From assembly GCF_901709675.1 (NCBI RefSeq), contig NC_051091.1, positions 5,800,967 through 5,864,966 on the forward strand: 64,000 bases of DNA. Reading direction: 5' to 3'. The stretch is from Syngnathus acus (Eukaryota; Chordata; Actinopteri; Syngnathiformes; Syngnathidae). Position 1 is the stretch's first letter. The number at the start of each line of letters is the position of its first letter. A program made the position numbers and the translations under genes. Shown in pieces: positions 38,732 to 53,137 of this stretch. The notes under the pieces were generated by a model, which worked only from the letters and a program-made list of their open reading frames with translations, was not told where the DNA came from and did no database searches.

Positions 38732-40197
38732 ACGGACGGATGGGCATACGGACAGATGAACGGCCATTCAGGAAGTGCGGGGAGAAAGTGTTTCACAACC
38801 ACTAAAGGAGAAAGGAGGCTGGAGTTAAGGACGTGGGACAAATGGACACTAAGCAGTTCACAGAGAGAACCTTTTACAAAATGTGTTGTAAAGATGTCAA
38901 TGTCTATCAAATCCTGGTTTGCTGCTGATAAGCTGACAATGTGGTAAAAAGCAGCCATATTTGTTTTAAACTGACTGTGAGAAAAACGATCCAGTAAATT
39001 ATTCCATCGATTCGCCACAAGCAGTACAGCTTTTATTTTGTGGTGTATTTGTAGAAATGTACTTTTTTTTTTAAAAATATGTGGTGCTTTTTAATCACTA
39101 CGTCAGGGAACGTTGCAGCCAAATATTTTTGTAAATGAAATGTGCCAACAATTACCTTTGCATGGTCAGCACAAGAAACCCTCACCTCCATTTTGTCCAG
39201 GAAAAACATTTGTTGCTTACATTGCTTCTTATTGATGGTTTGAATTGATGGTCTACATGAATAGCAATCAAAGTCGCAAAAGGTCAAAGTTCAACATACG
39301 TAATGCTAGTTGATTTTCTTTGGGGACTTTTAAAGCGACACATTTTGAAGTATTTGTGTCTTCTGCCAAGGAGTCTGAATTCCAAAGACTTGACCTCGCC
39401 TTTGCAAATGTTTTATTTATTCACTTTTTGCTTTTCAGTTTCCACATACTGTCCCTGATCTGTTTTATCCCCTCAACCTCCGTTAAATTATTGCCATCAG
39501 GGACCGTAGCAAAGCCTCAAATGTGTCTGTGTGAAAATGCATTTTTTGTTGTCATTTTGTAAATGTGACTCGTTCCCTTCATTTTGTAAGGGTGTCAGTC
39601 ACGTGCTGCCTGCCAGATTTGACATTCTCAATAGTAAAGGCAGATGGTGAAAGGCACAACTGCATTTCTGTGATTAAAGCTGTGTGTTGAATGCTGTGAG
39701 CACTAAACCAGCCCAGAACATTCAGCAGTTAATGTTCGTTTTTTTTCTTCTATGCTTACTCCTCTGAAAAGTGCATTGTACAAAATAATAAACTCAACAA
39801 CAATGACATAAAAAAGCCTGTAAATGATCCAAAAAAAAAATCTCAATGTCACAATATTCACTGTGCTTCGATATTATCAATAATGAGCCGTTGCTTAAAA
39901 TGTCATTTTGTTCAGCACGTCACAGAGCTTCAGTCTTCTATTAAATCAAAATTGTGTCTTCACCAAAATGTAATTGCTCTTGTAAGATGCATTCCTTTTA
40001 CTGGACAGTGACAATACATATGCGCAGTGCTGCGTTACCTTGGCAACAAACTTTTTATTTACTACAATTTTTTTTGATAAATAAATAAAATGGCTAAGCA
40101 TTCAAATATTAGTTCTAATTTTCAATTATTTTTTTTCTAATTCAAATCAAATAAGTTACATTTGTTTGTTACCTTGAATTGCCCACACTTTAAGCTT
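38732..40197. terminator. Convergent 3' ends of LOXL2 (+) and R3HCC1 (-)
   Basis: LOXL2 3' UTR follows 38731. Candidate plus-strand signals are ATTAAA (~39675) and AATAATAAA (~39785). R3HCC1 runs in from the right and a minus-strand AATAAA (TTTATT at 40054-40059) sits ~140 bases past its stop. No other gene is seen. Confidence 0.5.
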
Positions 40198-42107
<1,910 letters not shown>

Positions 42108-42599
42108 AAAAAGAACTGATATACGTTATTAAACCAGCTTAGCGAGACAACTAAACGCAAATGACTGAGTTGAGAGCGTGCGAAGCTACCAAGCGGAGTA
42201 GCTAACGCTACACTACAGTGGCGTTAAACGTAACCCTCGAACAATTACGTTATGTCAATTCGTAAACACGTGATTATTTTTTTAAAGTTAGAGCAATTGA
42301 TTGAATCGCAGACTTAACTTCCATGATATTCACCAATTATGCCAGCTGCGTCTTTTACTGTAGCTGTAAGACGGGTGCCGAGAGCCGCCAAAGTTCTTCT
42401 GACGGAAAAAAGGCGAACAGAGTTGAACAAGCTGCTAAGGGTTTACGACAGTTGTACATAAATTTAACAAACGCATTACATCACTCCAAATATCAAAATA
42501 TGACTGCCGTAAGCCAAACAAAATGTCCAAGTATGGTTTGTGCTCGTGGAGGTCTTGCTGAAATAAACACAATCAAAACGTAAACTACGTGTATATGTA

Positions 42600-43618
42600 C
42601 TGTTTATTACAGAAACATTCATTAAATGCTTACTTGACTAATAACAAAAGTAAAAAGTGTTAAGACCAAAGGCCATTTAGTTAGATCAAGGTTTCGCAAG
42701 CAAACCTTTGTGTGGATTGATAATAAGGCAGACGTAACCACTGTATCTATGTAGTTTCTATATTGTGTCATTATTATTTTATAGGTCAGATGTCTTTTAT
42801 GGCAATACATGTATTTTTTAAGTAGGTTATGTGGAGAAACCAAATTCCGTAGAATACTGCTGCAAAAGTTGGGAAACACAAACTTAAATAAATGGTTGAT
42901 AAGAAAAGTACACCACCCATATCAACCAGCATGTGGAATGAGTAGCGGAGCGGCTCTGTGGTGATCATACCCACATTTACAATAACTCAGACAATTTAAG
43001 AGTGGCACCTTTAACGATCTGCTTATAAAACTGTAAAAATATCAACTTAGATACATAAAATATCTCCAGTTTAAAAATTAACACATTACCACAGTTCCCG
43101 ATTTACATACTACTTAATTTCGCATCTGATTTCACAGCAACTCTCACCAACAAGATGGTACACACAAAACACTGATCTAACTATTGGAGGAATTGGAGGC
43201 ATATTAATGGTCCACATTGGCACTATTTTAAAGGCCCGGTCTTGGATCAGCTTGATACATCACCTTGTGCACAGAACAATCACCATGTGTACAAAGTAAA
43301 GTAGAGGAACATAGTCAGTGGAATGTGCAGGATATAAATAAAAAAAGAGAGCAAGAAATTATTATATACATTGATTAGGGAGAAGCGGACATCCGAGTGC
43401 TTGTTTGGATGATCAGTTGGTCACCAGTCTGCACACAAGAAACATGATGGTGTGTGAGCAGAACACAAGGAAATGTATTTCTAATTCCATTGCATTTAGA
43501 GGGAACATTACTGTATAATCAAATGCATCTGCAAAAGTGGTATTATTTGGAGTTCCTGGAAATACTGTAATTAAAACAAAAATAAGCATATATTAAAAAA
43601 AAAAAACATACCCTGAGC
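42600..43618 (-). terminator. GOLGA7 3' UTR
   Basis: About 1 kb of AT-rich sequence follows the GOLGA7 stop on the minus strand. A minus-strand AATAAA (TTTATT at 42603-42608) is the best polyadenylation signal. The rest up to the R3HCC1 ATG (42108-42600) holds the R3HCC1 5' flank. Confidence 0.45.
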
Positions 43619-44688
43619 TTAATTTGTAGGGACAAAACCTCTGTCTTCAAAGACTGTGATTTCAACCTGAAAGATGGTTAGTTAAGGTTGATATTTTAAA
43701 TATTTTTCACGACAGTGGAGGCTTTTTCTGCAAAAAACAGACAAAAAAAAGTCCTGCTATTTGGCAACAATTATTTCACATGAGCTCAGGATACGACTCT
43801 GAGGCCTCGCTCAATGGGGTCAGTCAGCAGTAGGTTCCTGGGCATGTAGACCTTCTCATTTTGCTCCTTAATGTATCGGGCGACTTTCTTTAACACCTGC
43901 GCACAAACGTTCGAAATCAGTATACCATTACTGCATGATAAATTCTTGTGATATGGCTTCTTGTATTACTCACAAATAAATAATCAAGCTTACCTTTTCA
44001 TACTGGGTCTCCATACAGAGAAATATGGTGTAGGCAGTGAGACAGGCCAAGCAGCCTTCTAAGTAGGATTTCCCCCCGAGCTTCTCTGCTTCGGCATACA
44101 GGTTGTTTAAAGTCTGAATAGTCTCCTCAAAGTGTTGCCTGTCCAGCTAGAGAGGAACAAAAGCAAGTGAGCGTTGATTCAATATGGATTGCATCCAAAC
44201 AGGCCAATAACGTACCCTGGATTCGAGTTCGGCAGGGAATTTAGTCACAAATTTGCAAAGAGTTCCTGAGCTGTAGTCCCTCTGAATGAACACCTTGGTG
44301 CTGACAACAGGTTGCTGGAGCTCCTGTAAACTGTGAGTCTTCACAAACAAATCACAACTTGTTTAATTTTCCACACAAGCAGTACAATAGAAATTAACCT
44401 CATAAAAGTCGTCAATGTTTTGTAGTAGCCTTCGAAAACTTCGCTTACATTGATTGCAGCACATAGAAATCGCACTATTTGAGTTGACACCTCACCCTTG
44501 CTAATAAATCTTAGCTTACATTTAGTAAAGCAATTTGCTCGTTATTAAACACAGTTAAGGTAAATACCGTAGTTGCCAACACAAGCTATATATGAAAATG
44601 AAGTGTTCTCTTGCTAAGATATATCTACGACCACTCTTGGGTTTGTTTTTCTAGGAAGAGAAATACTAAAACGTCGTACCTCAGCCAT
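43619..44688 (-). CDS. golga7: GOLGA7 (GCP16), DHHC palmitoyltransferase partner
   Basis: Five exons give 144 codons: 44688-44680 (just MAE), 44338-44216, 44146-43994, 43896-43795, 43666-43619. The product has [12 protein letters not shown], then [20 protein letters not shown], the conserved [15 protein letters not shown] segment that anchors to membrane and carries candidate palmitoylated cysteines, then [17 protein letters not shown]. In mammals this protein pairs with ZDHHC9 at the Golgi to palmitoylate H- and N-Ras. The N-terminus ([13 protein letters not shown]) is of the type seen in fish GOLGA7 and in GOLGA7B, but the [12 protein letters not shown] region favours GOLGA7. The donor after exon 4 is GTC|GTATCC, which is weak but required to keep RVVEIT. 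Confidence 0.93.
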
Positions 44689-45497
44689 AGTGAATGTTTT
44701 TCCGTGTTGCAGCTGCGCAGTCACAGCAGTGTGGGTTCAACGTCACTTCCGGTGTGCGTCTTCAAAATAAGAGTATGGTGTTGTGAAGCGGGGTCCAACA
44801 ATTTTTCTAGCACCGCGAACTGGATTACGGTCAGACAATATTTTCAGTTTTGATTTTGTTTGATGACGTCATGATTTTTGCTAAGTAAACTTCTAAAAGT
44901 TGTAGAAAATTCAAATCTATTTGGTTTTGACTTTTAAGTCCTATATCTACCTGAGAATTTAGTTTGTTACATGCAAATAATGACTGCAGTGATAGTTGAA
45001 TTTCCCCGTGACGTGACATTTTACAAAACGTTCATTCACAAATTGAGCTCCTAATAATGAGCTCCTTTGGAAGGTTCACATCAGTGACAGGGATTATGCA
45101 AAGGCTCAATGTTTGACATTTTATTGAAAGTGTTCTTAGTCAAACAGCCCGAAGCCCATGTCGTCATCTGATTCCTCAGACTCCTTGACTTCTTTGGCAG
45201 CCGCAAATGGCGCTGCCACCGCAGCAAAGGCAGATGGGTCAACAAGGAAGGCTTTGACCTGTATGACAAATGAGATTTACATAAACCTGGGGAGCGACAG
45301 CACAGCATACTGAATCTAAAATCCAAAGACTAATTTTCAGAATTTTTTAACCTCAAATTAAAAATAAGTCCAGTATCATAATTTAGGAGCACGTATGTGT
45401 CTGATTTAAACGCAAATTTCCTTTCATGTGGGGCAGGAGCCTGTTTAATGCAGACTGCTGTTAGGTTAAGTATTTTCACAATGAAGAAATCAAAAAT

Positions 45498-45627
45498 GAG
45501 TGTCTGAGACCTTGCGTCCCTGGCTGTCAGGAGGTTTGGACAAACAGGGATAGCTTGGAAACAGTTTACTTTTTGCAGGGGGAACGACAACACAGCACCA
45601 AACAAGCTGTACCGTAACTGTCCTGCA
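45498..45627 (-). ncRNA. Candidate H/ACA snoRNA, array copy 1
   Basis: A 130-nt segment of the intron-2 copy. 5' hairpin: TGCAGG pairs with CCTGCA, inner stem TACAGC with GCTGTG. Hinge contains AAAGTA, fitting box H (ANANNA). 3' hairpin: TCCCTG pairs with CAGGGA. ACA lies three bases from the 3' end. It is the same as the segment in the intact gene's intron 2. Prediction only. Confidence 0.4.
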
Positions 45628-45988
45628 ACTGATATTCAAAAAGTGGGACAACTCACTTCTCTAAAGCGGAGTTGTTCTCCAGGTGGCCACACATAGCCTT
45701 GCGCATCATGGTGTTTTTACCCATTAGCACCACGGCTTTGCCACGAAGAGTACAGCGGATGGTCTGCATCTGCTTGGAGCCCACATTGTCTGCTCCGACG
45801 ATGAAGCATTTTGGATGGCCATCCAGGAGTTGCTATAACATGTTTTTTTTTTTTTTAGGAGAACCCAGTCCAAGAGCCAGGTCTTTCTTGGTGAAGACAA
45901 AACCCACATATCCTTTAATGTTGGGCAGGAGCCTGTTAAATGCAGACTGCTGTTAGGCAAGTATTTTCACATTGAAGAAATCAAAAAC

Positions 45989-46118
45989 TCGTGTCCGAGA
46001 CCTTGCGTCCCTGGCTGTCAGGAGGTTTGGACAAACAGGGATAGCTTGGAAACGGTTTACTTTTTGCAGGGGGAACGACAACACAGCACCACACAAGCTG
46101 TACCGTAACTGTCCTGCA
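45989..46118 (-). ncRNA. Candidate H/ACA snoRNA, array copy 2
   Basis: A second 130-nt copy with both hairpins, the H-like hinge and the terminal ACA retained. The ACA context is CGGACACGA in this copy. Confidence 0.4.
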
Positions 46119-46479
46119 ACTGATATTCAAAGAGTGGGACAACTCACTTCTCTAAAGCAGAGTTGTTCTCCAGGTGGCCACACATAGCCTTGCGCATCAT
46201 GGTGTTTTTACCCATCAGCATCACCGCTTTGCCACGAAGAGTACAGCGGATGGTTTGCATCTGCTTGGAGCCCACATTGTCTGCTCCGACGATGAAGCAT
46301 TTTGGATGGTCATCCAGGAGTTGCTATAACATGATTTTTTTTTTTTTAGGAGAACCCAGTCCAAGAGCCAGGTCTTTCTTGGTGAAGACAAAACCCACAT
46401 ATCCTTTAATGTGGGGTGGGAGCCTGTTAAATGCAGACTGCTGTTAGGCAAGTATTTTCACATTGAAGAAATCAAAAAT

Positions 46480-46609
46480 GCGTGTCCGAGACCTTGCGTC
46501 CCTGGCTGTCAGGAGGTTTGGACAAACAGGTATAGCTTGGAAACGGTTTACTTTTTGCAGGGGGAACGACAACACAGCACCAAACAAGCTGTACCGTAAC
46601 TGTCCTGCA
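46480..46609 (-). ncRNA. Candidate H/ACA snoRNA, array copy 3
   Basis: A third 130-nt copy. The stems are intact; one loop base in the 3' hairpin differs (ATACC instead of ATCCC on the 5' side of that stem), which weakens its upper 3' stem by one pair. Confidence 0.35.
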
Positions 46610-46967
46610 ACTGATATTCAAAAAGTGGGACAACTCACTTCTCCAAAGCGGAGTTGTTCTCCAGGTGGCCACAAATAGCCTTGCGCATCATGGTGTTTTT
46701 ACCCATTAGCACCACGGCTTTGCCACAAAGAGTACAGCGGATGGTCTGCATCTGCTTGGAGCCCACATTGTCTGCTTCGACGATGAAGCATTTTGGATGG
46801 TCATCCAGGAGTTGCTATAACATGATTTTTTTTTTAGGAGAACCCAGTCCAAGAGCCAGGTCTTTCTTGGTGAAGACAAAACCCACATATCCTTTAATGT
46901 GGGGTGGGAGCCTGTTAAATGCAGACTGCTGTTAGGCAAGTATTTTCACATTGAAGAAATCATAAAT

Positions 46968-47097
46968 GCATGTCCGAGACCTTGCGTCCCTGGCTGTCAG
47001 GAGGTTTGGACAAACAGGGATAGCTTGGAAACGGTTTACTTTTTGCAGGGGGAACGACAACACAGCACCAAACAAGCTGTACCGTAACTGTCCTGCA
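46968..47097 (-). ncRNA. Candidate H/ACA snoRNA, array copy 4
   Basis: A fourth 130-nt copy. Both stems, the AAAGTA hinge and the terminal ACA are retained. Confidence 0.4.
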
Positions 47098-47456
47098 ACT
47101 GATATTCAAAAAGTGGGACAACTCACTTCTCCAAAGCGGAGTTGTTCTCCAGGTGGCCACAAATAGCCTTGCGCATCATGGTGTTTTTACCCATCAGCAC
47201 CACGGCTTTGCCACAAAGAGTACAGCGGATGGTCTGCATCTGCTTGGAGCCCACATTGTCTGCTCCGACGATGAAGCATTTTGGATGGTCATCCAGGAGT
47301 TGCTCTAACATGATTTTTTTTTTTAGGAGAACCCAGTCCAAGAGCCAGGTCTTTCTTGGTGAAGACAAAACCCACATATCCTTTAATGTGGGGCGGGAGC
47401 CTGTTAAATGCAGACTGCTGTTAGGCAAGTATTTTCACATTGAAGAAATCAAAAAT

Positions 47457-47586
47457 GCGTGTCCGAGACCTTGCGTCCCTGGCTGTCAGGAGGTTTGGAC
47501 AAACAGGTATAGCTTGGAAACGGTTTACTTTTTGCAGGGGGAACGACAACACAGCACCAAACAAGCTGTACCGTAACTGTCCTGCA
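47457..47586 (-). ncRNA. Candidate H/ACA snoRNA, array copy 5
   Basis: A fifth 130-nt copy, in the intron directly after the first exon-2 copy. It shares the ATACC change in the 3' stem with copy 3, which suggests exchange between units. Confidence 0.35.
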
Positions 47587-48370
47587 ACTGATATTCAAAA
47601 AGTGGGACAACTCACTTCTCCAAAGCGGAGTTGTTCTCCAGGTGGCCACACATAGCCTTACGCATCATGGTGTTTTTACCCATCAGCACCACAGTTTTGC
47701 CACGAAGGGAACAGCAGATTGCTTGTATCTGCTTGGAGCCCACATTGTCTGCTTCGACGATGAAGCATTTTAGATTGTCATCCAGGAGGTCCTGTAACAT
47801 TATTTTTTTATTTATTAAACAAAGTCCAAAATACAGGAAAGGCATAACGAACAGCATGAAAAATAGTCAAGCTAGCTAGTGGATGCCTACGATGATCTTC
47901 AGAAAATAGGTGGACTTCCTATATCTATATTTAAGAGAAGTCTACAGCACGACTGTAAAATGTAGGTCATGAACCTCTAAAAGTTTTTTTTATATATATA
48001 TTTAAACTTGTGCCACATACAATACCTTATCTGGTTGTACTACAGACTTTAATGAGAAATACATTTTCATTTAGTAAGACGAAATGTTACGGTTCCCATT
48101 TTGTATTAGCGATTTTCGAACATATATTCTTAGATTGAGTATAATACCGAAGTAAAACGGACGGATGAAAAATCAACGAGACACGTGCTAGACGGCTAGC
48201 GCTTGCTAATAAGGTTAGCCGACGGTTAGCGTGCTAGCGGTGTCTAACAGGCATAAATACGAAGGACCGTATAACGCGACACGCAGTTGAAATACATGCA
48301 AATACGCTTGAAACCAACAGACGACAAACTGCGTGCTTAGGTACACAAAGTTCTCAATACGTTGCGAGCG

Positions 48371-48455
48371 ACTTACTATGAGCGTCGTGTGAAAGAAAGA
48401 GGGAGAGGCAACGCTCGAGTGGGTTTTTATAGCAAAGTGTCTGACCAATCGCGTC
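48371..48455 (-). promoter_or_regulatory. Retained RPLP0-type promoter of the broken copy
   Basis: On the minus strand: inverted CCAAT box (plus GACCAATCGCG, 48443), TATA box CTATAAAAACC (48432-48422), a pyrimidine-rich start CCTCTCCCTCTTTCTTTC (~48407-48390) and a donor CATA|GTAAGT at 48377/48376. The arrangement matches the intact copy at 51422-51500. Confidence 0.65.
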
Positions 48456-48573
48456 GGACCTTTGGGCGTACCATTGCCACTATTGGGCAATGTAAGTGTC
48501 AATCATTTGTAAGGAAGGTGGAAACCAACTTTTGAGGTCGCACCAAATTTCAAAAGAAATATATACATATATT

Positions 48574-48833
48574 TTAAATCAAAGATTCAAATAGTAAGAT
48601 GTGCTTTTAAATGCAATATAAGGAAAAAAATGCTGCTACTACACTACCATCCGATAGGTGGCGAGAATAGAATGCCCTTGTAAAATGACAATAAAGGGCA
48701 TTCTATTCTATTATCATTTTACAAGGGCATTCTATTCTATTCTCGCCACATATCGGATGGTAGTGTAGTAGCAGCATTTGTTTTCCTATATTGCATCTAA
48801 AAGCACATCCTACTATTTGAATCTTTGATTTAA
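48574..48833. repeat. Near-perfect inverted repeat, ~116-120-bp arms
   Basis: Arm 1 (48574-48689) is the reverse complement of arm 2 (48714-48833) with only a few differences; the 24-base spacer holds ATTCTATTCTATT. Copy 2 of the duplication has a single version of the arm (~51620-51730), so the inversion arose in copy 1 after or during duplication. It would form a long cruciform or hairpin RNA. Confidence 0.92.
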
Positions 48834-48984
48834 GATAATGCATCAAACACTGATTTGCCAAACACCAAATAAACTACACAAGCATCGAGCCTCTGGGTCA
48901 AAGAATGACGTGACAGCAGGCTGAATAGTATTTTACGGGTTTCCCAAGAAATGAAGATTATTTACAGCTCGTGATTTTATAGTT

Positions 48985-49040
48985 TGCCAACCTAAATATG
49001 ACACGACACTAACTTCCAGGAGAAGTGAGGGTCCATGTAC
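48985..49040 (+). pseudogene. Truncated 5' end of the F-box gene
   Basis: It matches the first ~45 coding bases of the F-box gene at 51872 and its leader. Here the ATG is followed after three codons by TAA, and the sequence stops at the duplication junction. Confidence 0.7.
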
Positions 49041-49155
49041 ACAAAACGTTCATTTAAAAACCGAGCTCTAATAATGAGCTCCTTTGGGGGGGATCACATC
49101 AGTTACAGGAATCATGCAAAGGCTCAATGTTTGACATTTTATTGAAATCATGGTC

Positions 49156-50818
<1,663 letters not shown>

Positions 50819-51421
50819 CTTTGCAGTGCTTCCAAGGATTCGCTTAACAGCTGTTTTAAAGACAAGGTACTACCTGCAATCAAAGAGTGCTTGTTTGAAA
50901 GCTTGCATTTCATGTTATATGTACTCTAAACTGGGTCATCACATAACTAACTGCAAGGCTTGTGTTACTATTTTTAAGAGAAATTTACAGCATGACTAAA
51001 ATGTACGTCATGAACTTGATACTCTCAAAGTTTCTTTACATTAAATCTTGTGCCACATACAATAGCTTATCTGGTTGTACGAAATACTTTAATGAGAAAT
51101 ACATTTTCATTTAGTAAGACGAAATGTCACGGTCCCTATTCTGTATCAGCGATTTTCGAACGTAAATACTTCGATGGAGAATAATACCGAAGTAAAACTG
51201 AGAGCACGTGCTAACTGCTAGCGCTTGCTAATAAGGTTAGCCGACGGTTAGCGTGCTAGCAGTGTCTAACAGGCATAACGACGAAGGGCCGTATAACACG
51301 ACACGCAGTTGAAAAACATGCAAATACGCTTGAGACAAAGAGAGGCGATAAACTGCGTGTTTGGGTACACAACGTTATTTTTCTCTTAGGGAGGCGCTGC
51401 AATACGTAGCGAGCGACTTAC

Positions 51422-51500
51422 TCTGAGGGTCGCGTGAAAGAGAGAGGAAGCGGAAAGAAACGAGCGCTTTTTATATAAAAGTGTTTGACCAATCGCGTCA
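51422..51500 (-). promoter_or_regulatory. RPLP0 core promoter and TOP first exon
   Basis: On the minus strand: inverted CCAAT box (plus GACCAATCGCG, ~51487), TATA box TTTTATATAAA (51480-51470), then about 25 bases on a pyrimidine tract TTTCTTTCCGCTTCCTCTC typical of 5'TOP mRNAs, and a donor CAGA|GTAAGT after 51422. The divergent F-box ATG is ~425 bases away, so the interval may act in both directions. Confidence 0.7.
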
Positions 51501-51871
51501 GACATTTGGGCATACCATTGCCACTATTGGGCAATGCAAGTGCCAATCATTTGTAAGGAAGGGCGAAACCAAGTTTTGAGGCTGCACCAAAATTCAAAAT
51601 AATTTTTTTTTTTTTTTTTTTAAAGCAAAGATTCAAATTGTAGGATTTTTAGATGCAGTATAACAATAATAAAAAAGAAATGCTGCGACTACACTGCTCT
51701 ATACTACCGTCCGATAGGTGGCGATAATTCAACAAACATTGGGGTTTGCCAAATAAACTACACAAGAAGAAGCATCGAGCCTCAGGGTGGAAGAATGACG
51801 CGACGTACGCGTGTTTCCCAAGACATTAAGATTCTATACAGGTCGTGAATTTATAATTCGCCAACCTAAAT

Positions 51872-53137
51872 ATGACGCTACACCAACTTCCAGGAGAAGT
51901 GTGGGTCCATGTACTGGGCTATCTCAGCGTGGCAGACAAGCACAGCGTGCGGGTGACTTGCACGTACTTAAAGGAACTTGTCGACTGTGAATTGCTGTGG
52001 AAAGACTGGACTATAGTTCTGGCTTTCCCGAAAGGATCTTACAACCGTCAGTTCTGGGAGACGCTGCGCCGAAGGAAAATCAGTAACGTGGTGATGAGGA
52101 GCACCAGAGAGAAGGACTGGAAGCAGTTAGCTCTTGGCCTCCCCTCGCTTACTTCGTTGCTCATGGAGGAAAGTACTCAAGAGGTCTTGGGCAATTTAAA
52201 GAACTTTTCTCGACTGACGCATCTGGCTGTGAGGTGCAGTTCCAACTCCCTTTTGCTGAACGCCTCCGTGGTGTGTAAAGCGGAGAAATTGACACATCTC
52301 AGCATCTGTCAAGTTTTGTACCTCGCGAATTCCATACAACACTTGATTTGTGCAATCAGGGACTTTGCAAATCTGACATCTCTGGTGTGTCATGACATTG
52401 GGATCAGGGAACACTGTACGATAACGATTTCCTCGATACTTGGTTACCTTCCTCGCCTGAAGCATCTGTCATTGACTTGTGCGGAAAGAGCTTTGATCCC
52501 CACATCTCTCCCAGTGCCCTCACTCACACATGCACTGTCCAGTTTGGAACTCATTCACTGTGATCCCTCCCTACTTTGGATAACGAAAATACTCCCTAAC
52601 TTGCAGACGCTGGTTCTAGTCTATACTAGGCGCACTGTCTATTATGATACTCTAGCCAATCATGGTGTCATGGAGAACCTGAGTGCATGTCTGAGCGGCC
52701 TCCCTCGACTCTCAACATTAGTCATTAAAAGGGGTCCAAGCGTTCACACATACGTCCACTCCATCCCAGCTTCGCTGAGACGGCTCACGCTACGTGTTCC
52801 TAATCTAACTTCTACAGAGTTTACTTCCCTTGCGTCGCAGGTACCCAATCTCCTCCATCTCCACTTAGACACCTGGCCAATACAATTGAGAACCCTCCCT
52901 GCTCAAATCCCTCAACTCTTTCCAAAACTCCAAAGCCTCAAAATCCGAGGTCAGCATGTGTCGGAAAAAGACTTTTTGGGCTTTCAGAAGATGGTGGAAC
53001 TGAGGTATGTGGAGGTGCTGGATAACTGGCCTCAGTTTTCTATGATGGCTTCAAAACTTCAAATGCTCACCAACTCCCGAGTCCAAGTCATAATATCACG
53101 TCAGAGAAACATTTTGGACTGTCACTGCAGCTATTAG
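51872..53137 (+). CDS. Intronless F-box / leucine-rich repeat protein
   Basis: A single open frame of 421 codons starts MTLHQLPGEVWVHVLGYLSV, a canonical N-terminal F-box (~2-45: LPGEVWVHVLGYL, then CELLWKDWT). The rest is a leucine-rich series (LTHLAVRCS, LKHLSLTCAE, LQTLVLVYT, LRRLTLRVP, LLHLHLDTWP, LQSLKIRGQ), so it should be a substrate adaptor of an SCF (SKP1-CUL1) ubiquitin ligase. The exact FBXO/FBXL orthologue is not recognised. The lack of introns suggests an old retrocopy or a naturally single-exon fish gene. AATAAA lies at ~53199. It is head-to-head with RPLP0. Confidence 0.85.
   Translation: MTLHQLPGEVWVHVLGYLSVADKHSVRVTCTYLKELVDCELLWKDWTIVLAFPKGSYNRQFWETLRRRKISNVVMRSTREKDWKQLALGLPSLTSLLMEESTQEVLGNLKNFSRLTHLAVRCSSNSLLLNASVVCKAEKLTHLSICQVLYLANSIQHLICAIRDFANLTSLVCHDIGIREHCTITISSILGYLPRLKHLSLTCAERALIPTSLPVPSLTHALSSLELIHCDPSLLWITKILPNLQTLVLVYTRRTVYYDTLANHGVMENLSACLSGLPRLSTLVIKRGPSVHTYVHSIPASLRRLTLRVPNLTSTEFTSLASQVPNLLHLHLDTWPIQLRTLPAQIPQLFPKLQSLKIRGQHVSEKDFLGFQKMVELRYVEVLDNWPQFSMMASKLQMLTNSRVQVIISRQRNILDCHCSY

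Larger units (their letters stand above)
45420..47330 (-). repeat. ~490-bp tandem array (RPLP0 exon 2 / intron 2 / partial exon 3)
   Basis: The marker GTATTTTCACATTGAAG-type sequence occurs at 45470, 45961, 46452, 46940 and 47429, a spacing of 488-491. Each unit joins part of exon 3 (…[15 protein letters not shown]) directly to an A-run and the end of intron 1, then exon 2. Units differ by only a few percent and in A-run length, so the array is recent or homogenised by conversion. Confidence 0.92.
45136..48377 (-). pseudogene. Broken RPLP0 copy with five tandem exon-2 units (possible non-coding host gene)
   Basis: From 5' to 3' on the minus strand: TATA box, TOP-like start and donor near 48377; an exon-1 remnant near 47890-47915 keeping ...YFLKII and its donor but with the part carrying the start codon replaced; exon-2 copies at 47791-47616, 47302-47127, 46814-46639, 46323-46148 and 45832-45657, each exactly 176 bases like the real exon and each free of stops; a truncated exon 3 (~45450); and a complete last exon 45258-45136 encoding a shortened tail ending [11 protein letters not shown]. 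Exons 4-6 are absent. Two phase-0-to-2 exons in a row would break frame, so a P0 protein cannot be made. Splice acceptors (AG) and donors (GAGAA|GTGAGT) are kept in the array. Confidence 0.85.

Noticed and set aside
45672-47655. Repeated plus-strand frames of 62-144 codons ([17 protein letters not shown] type)
   Set aside because: Antisense shadows of the repeated RPLP0 exon 2; identical repetition reflects DNA duplication, not a new protein family.
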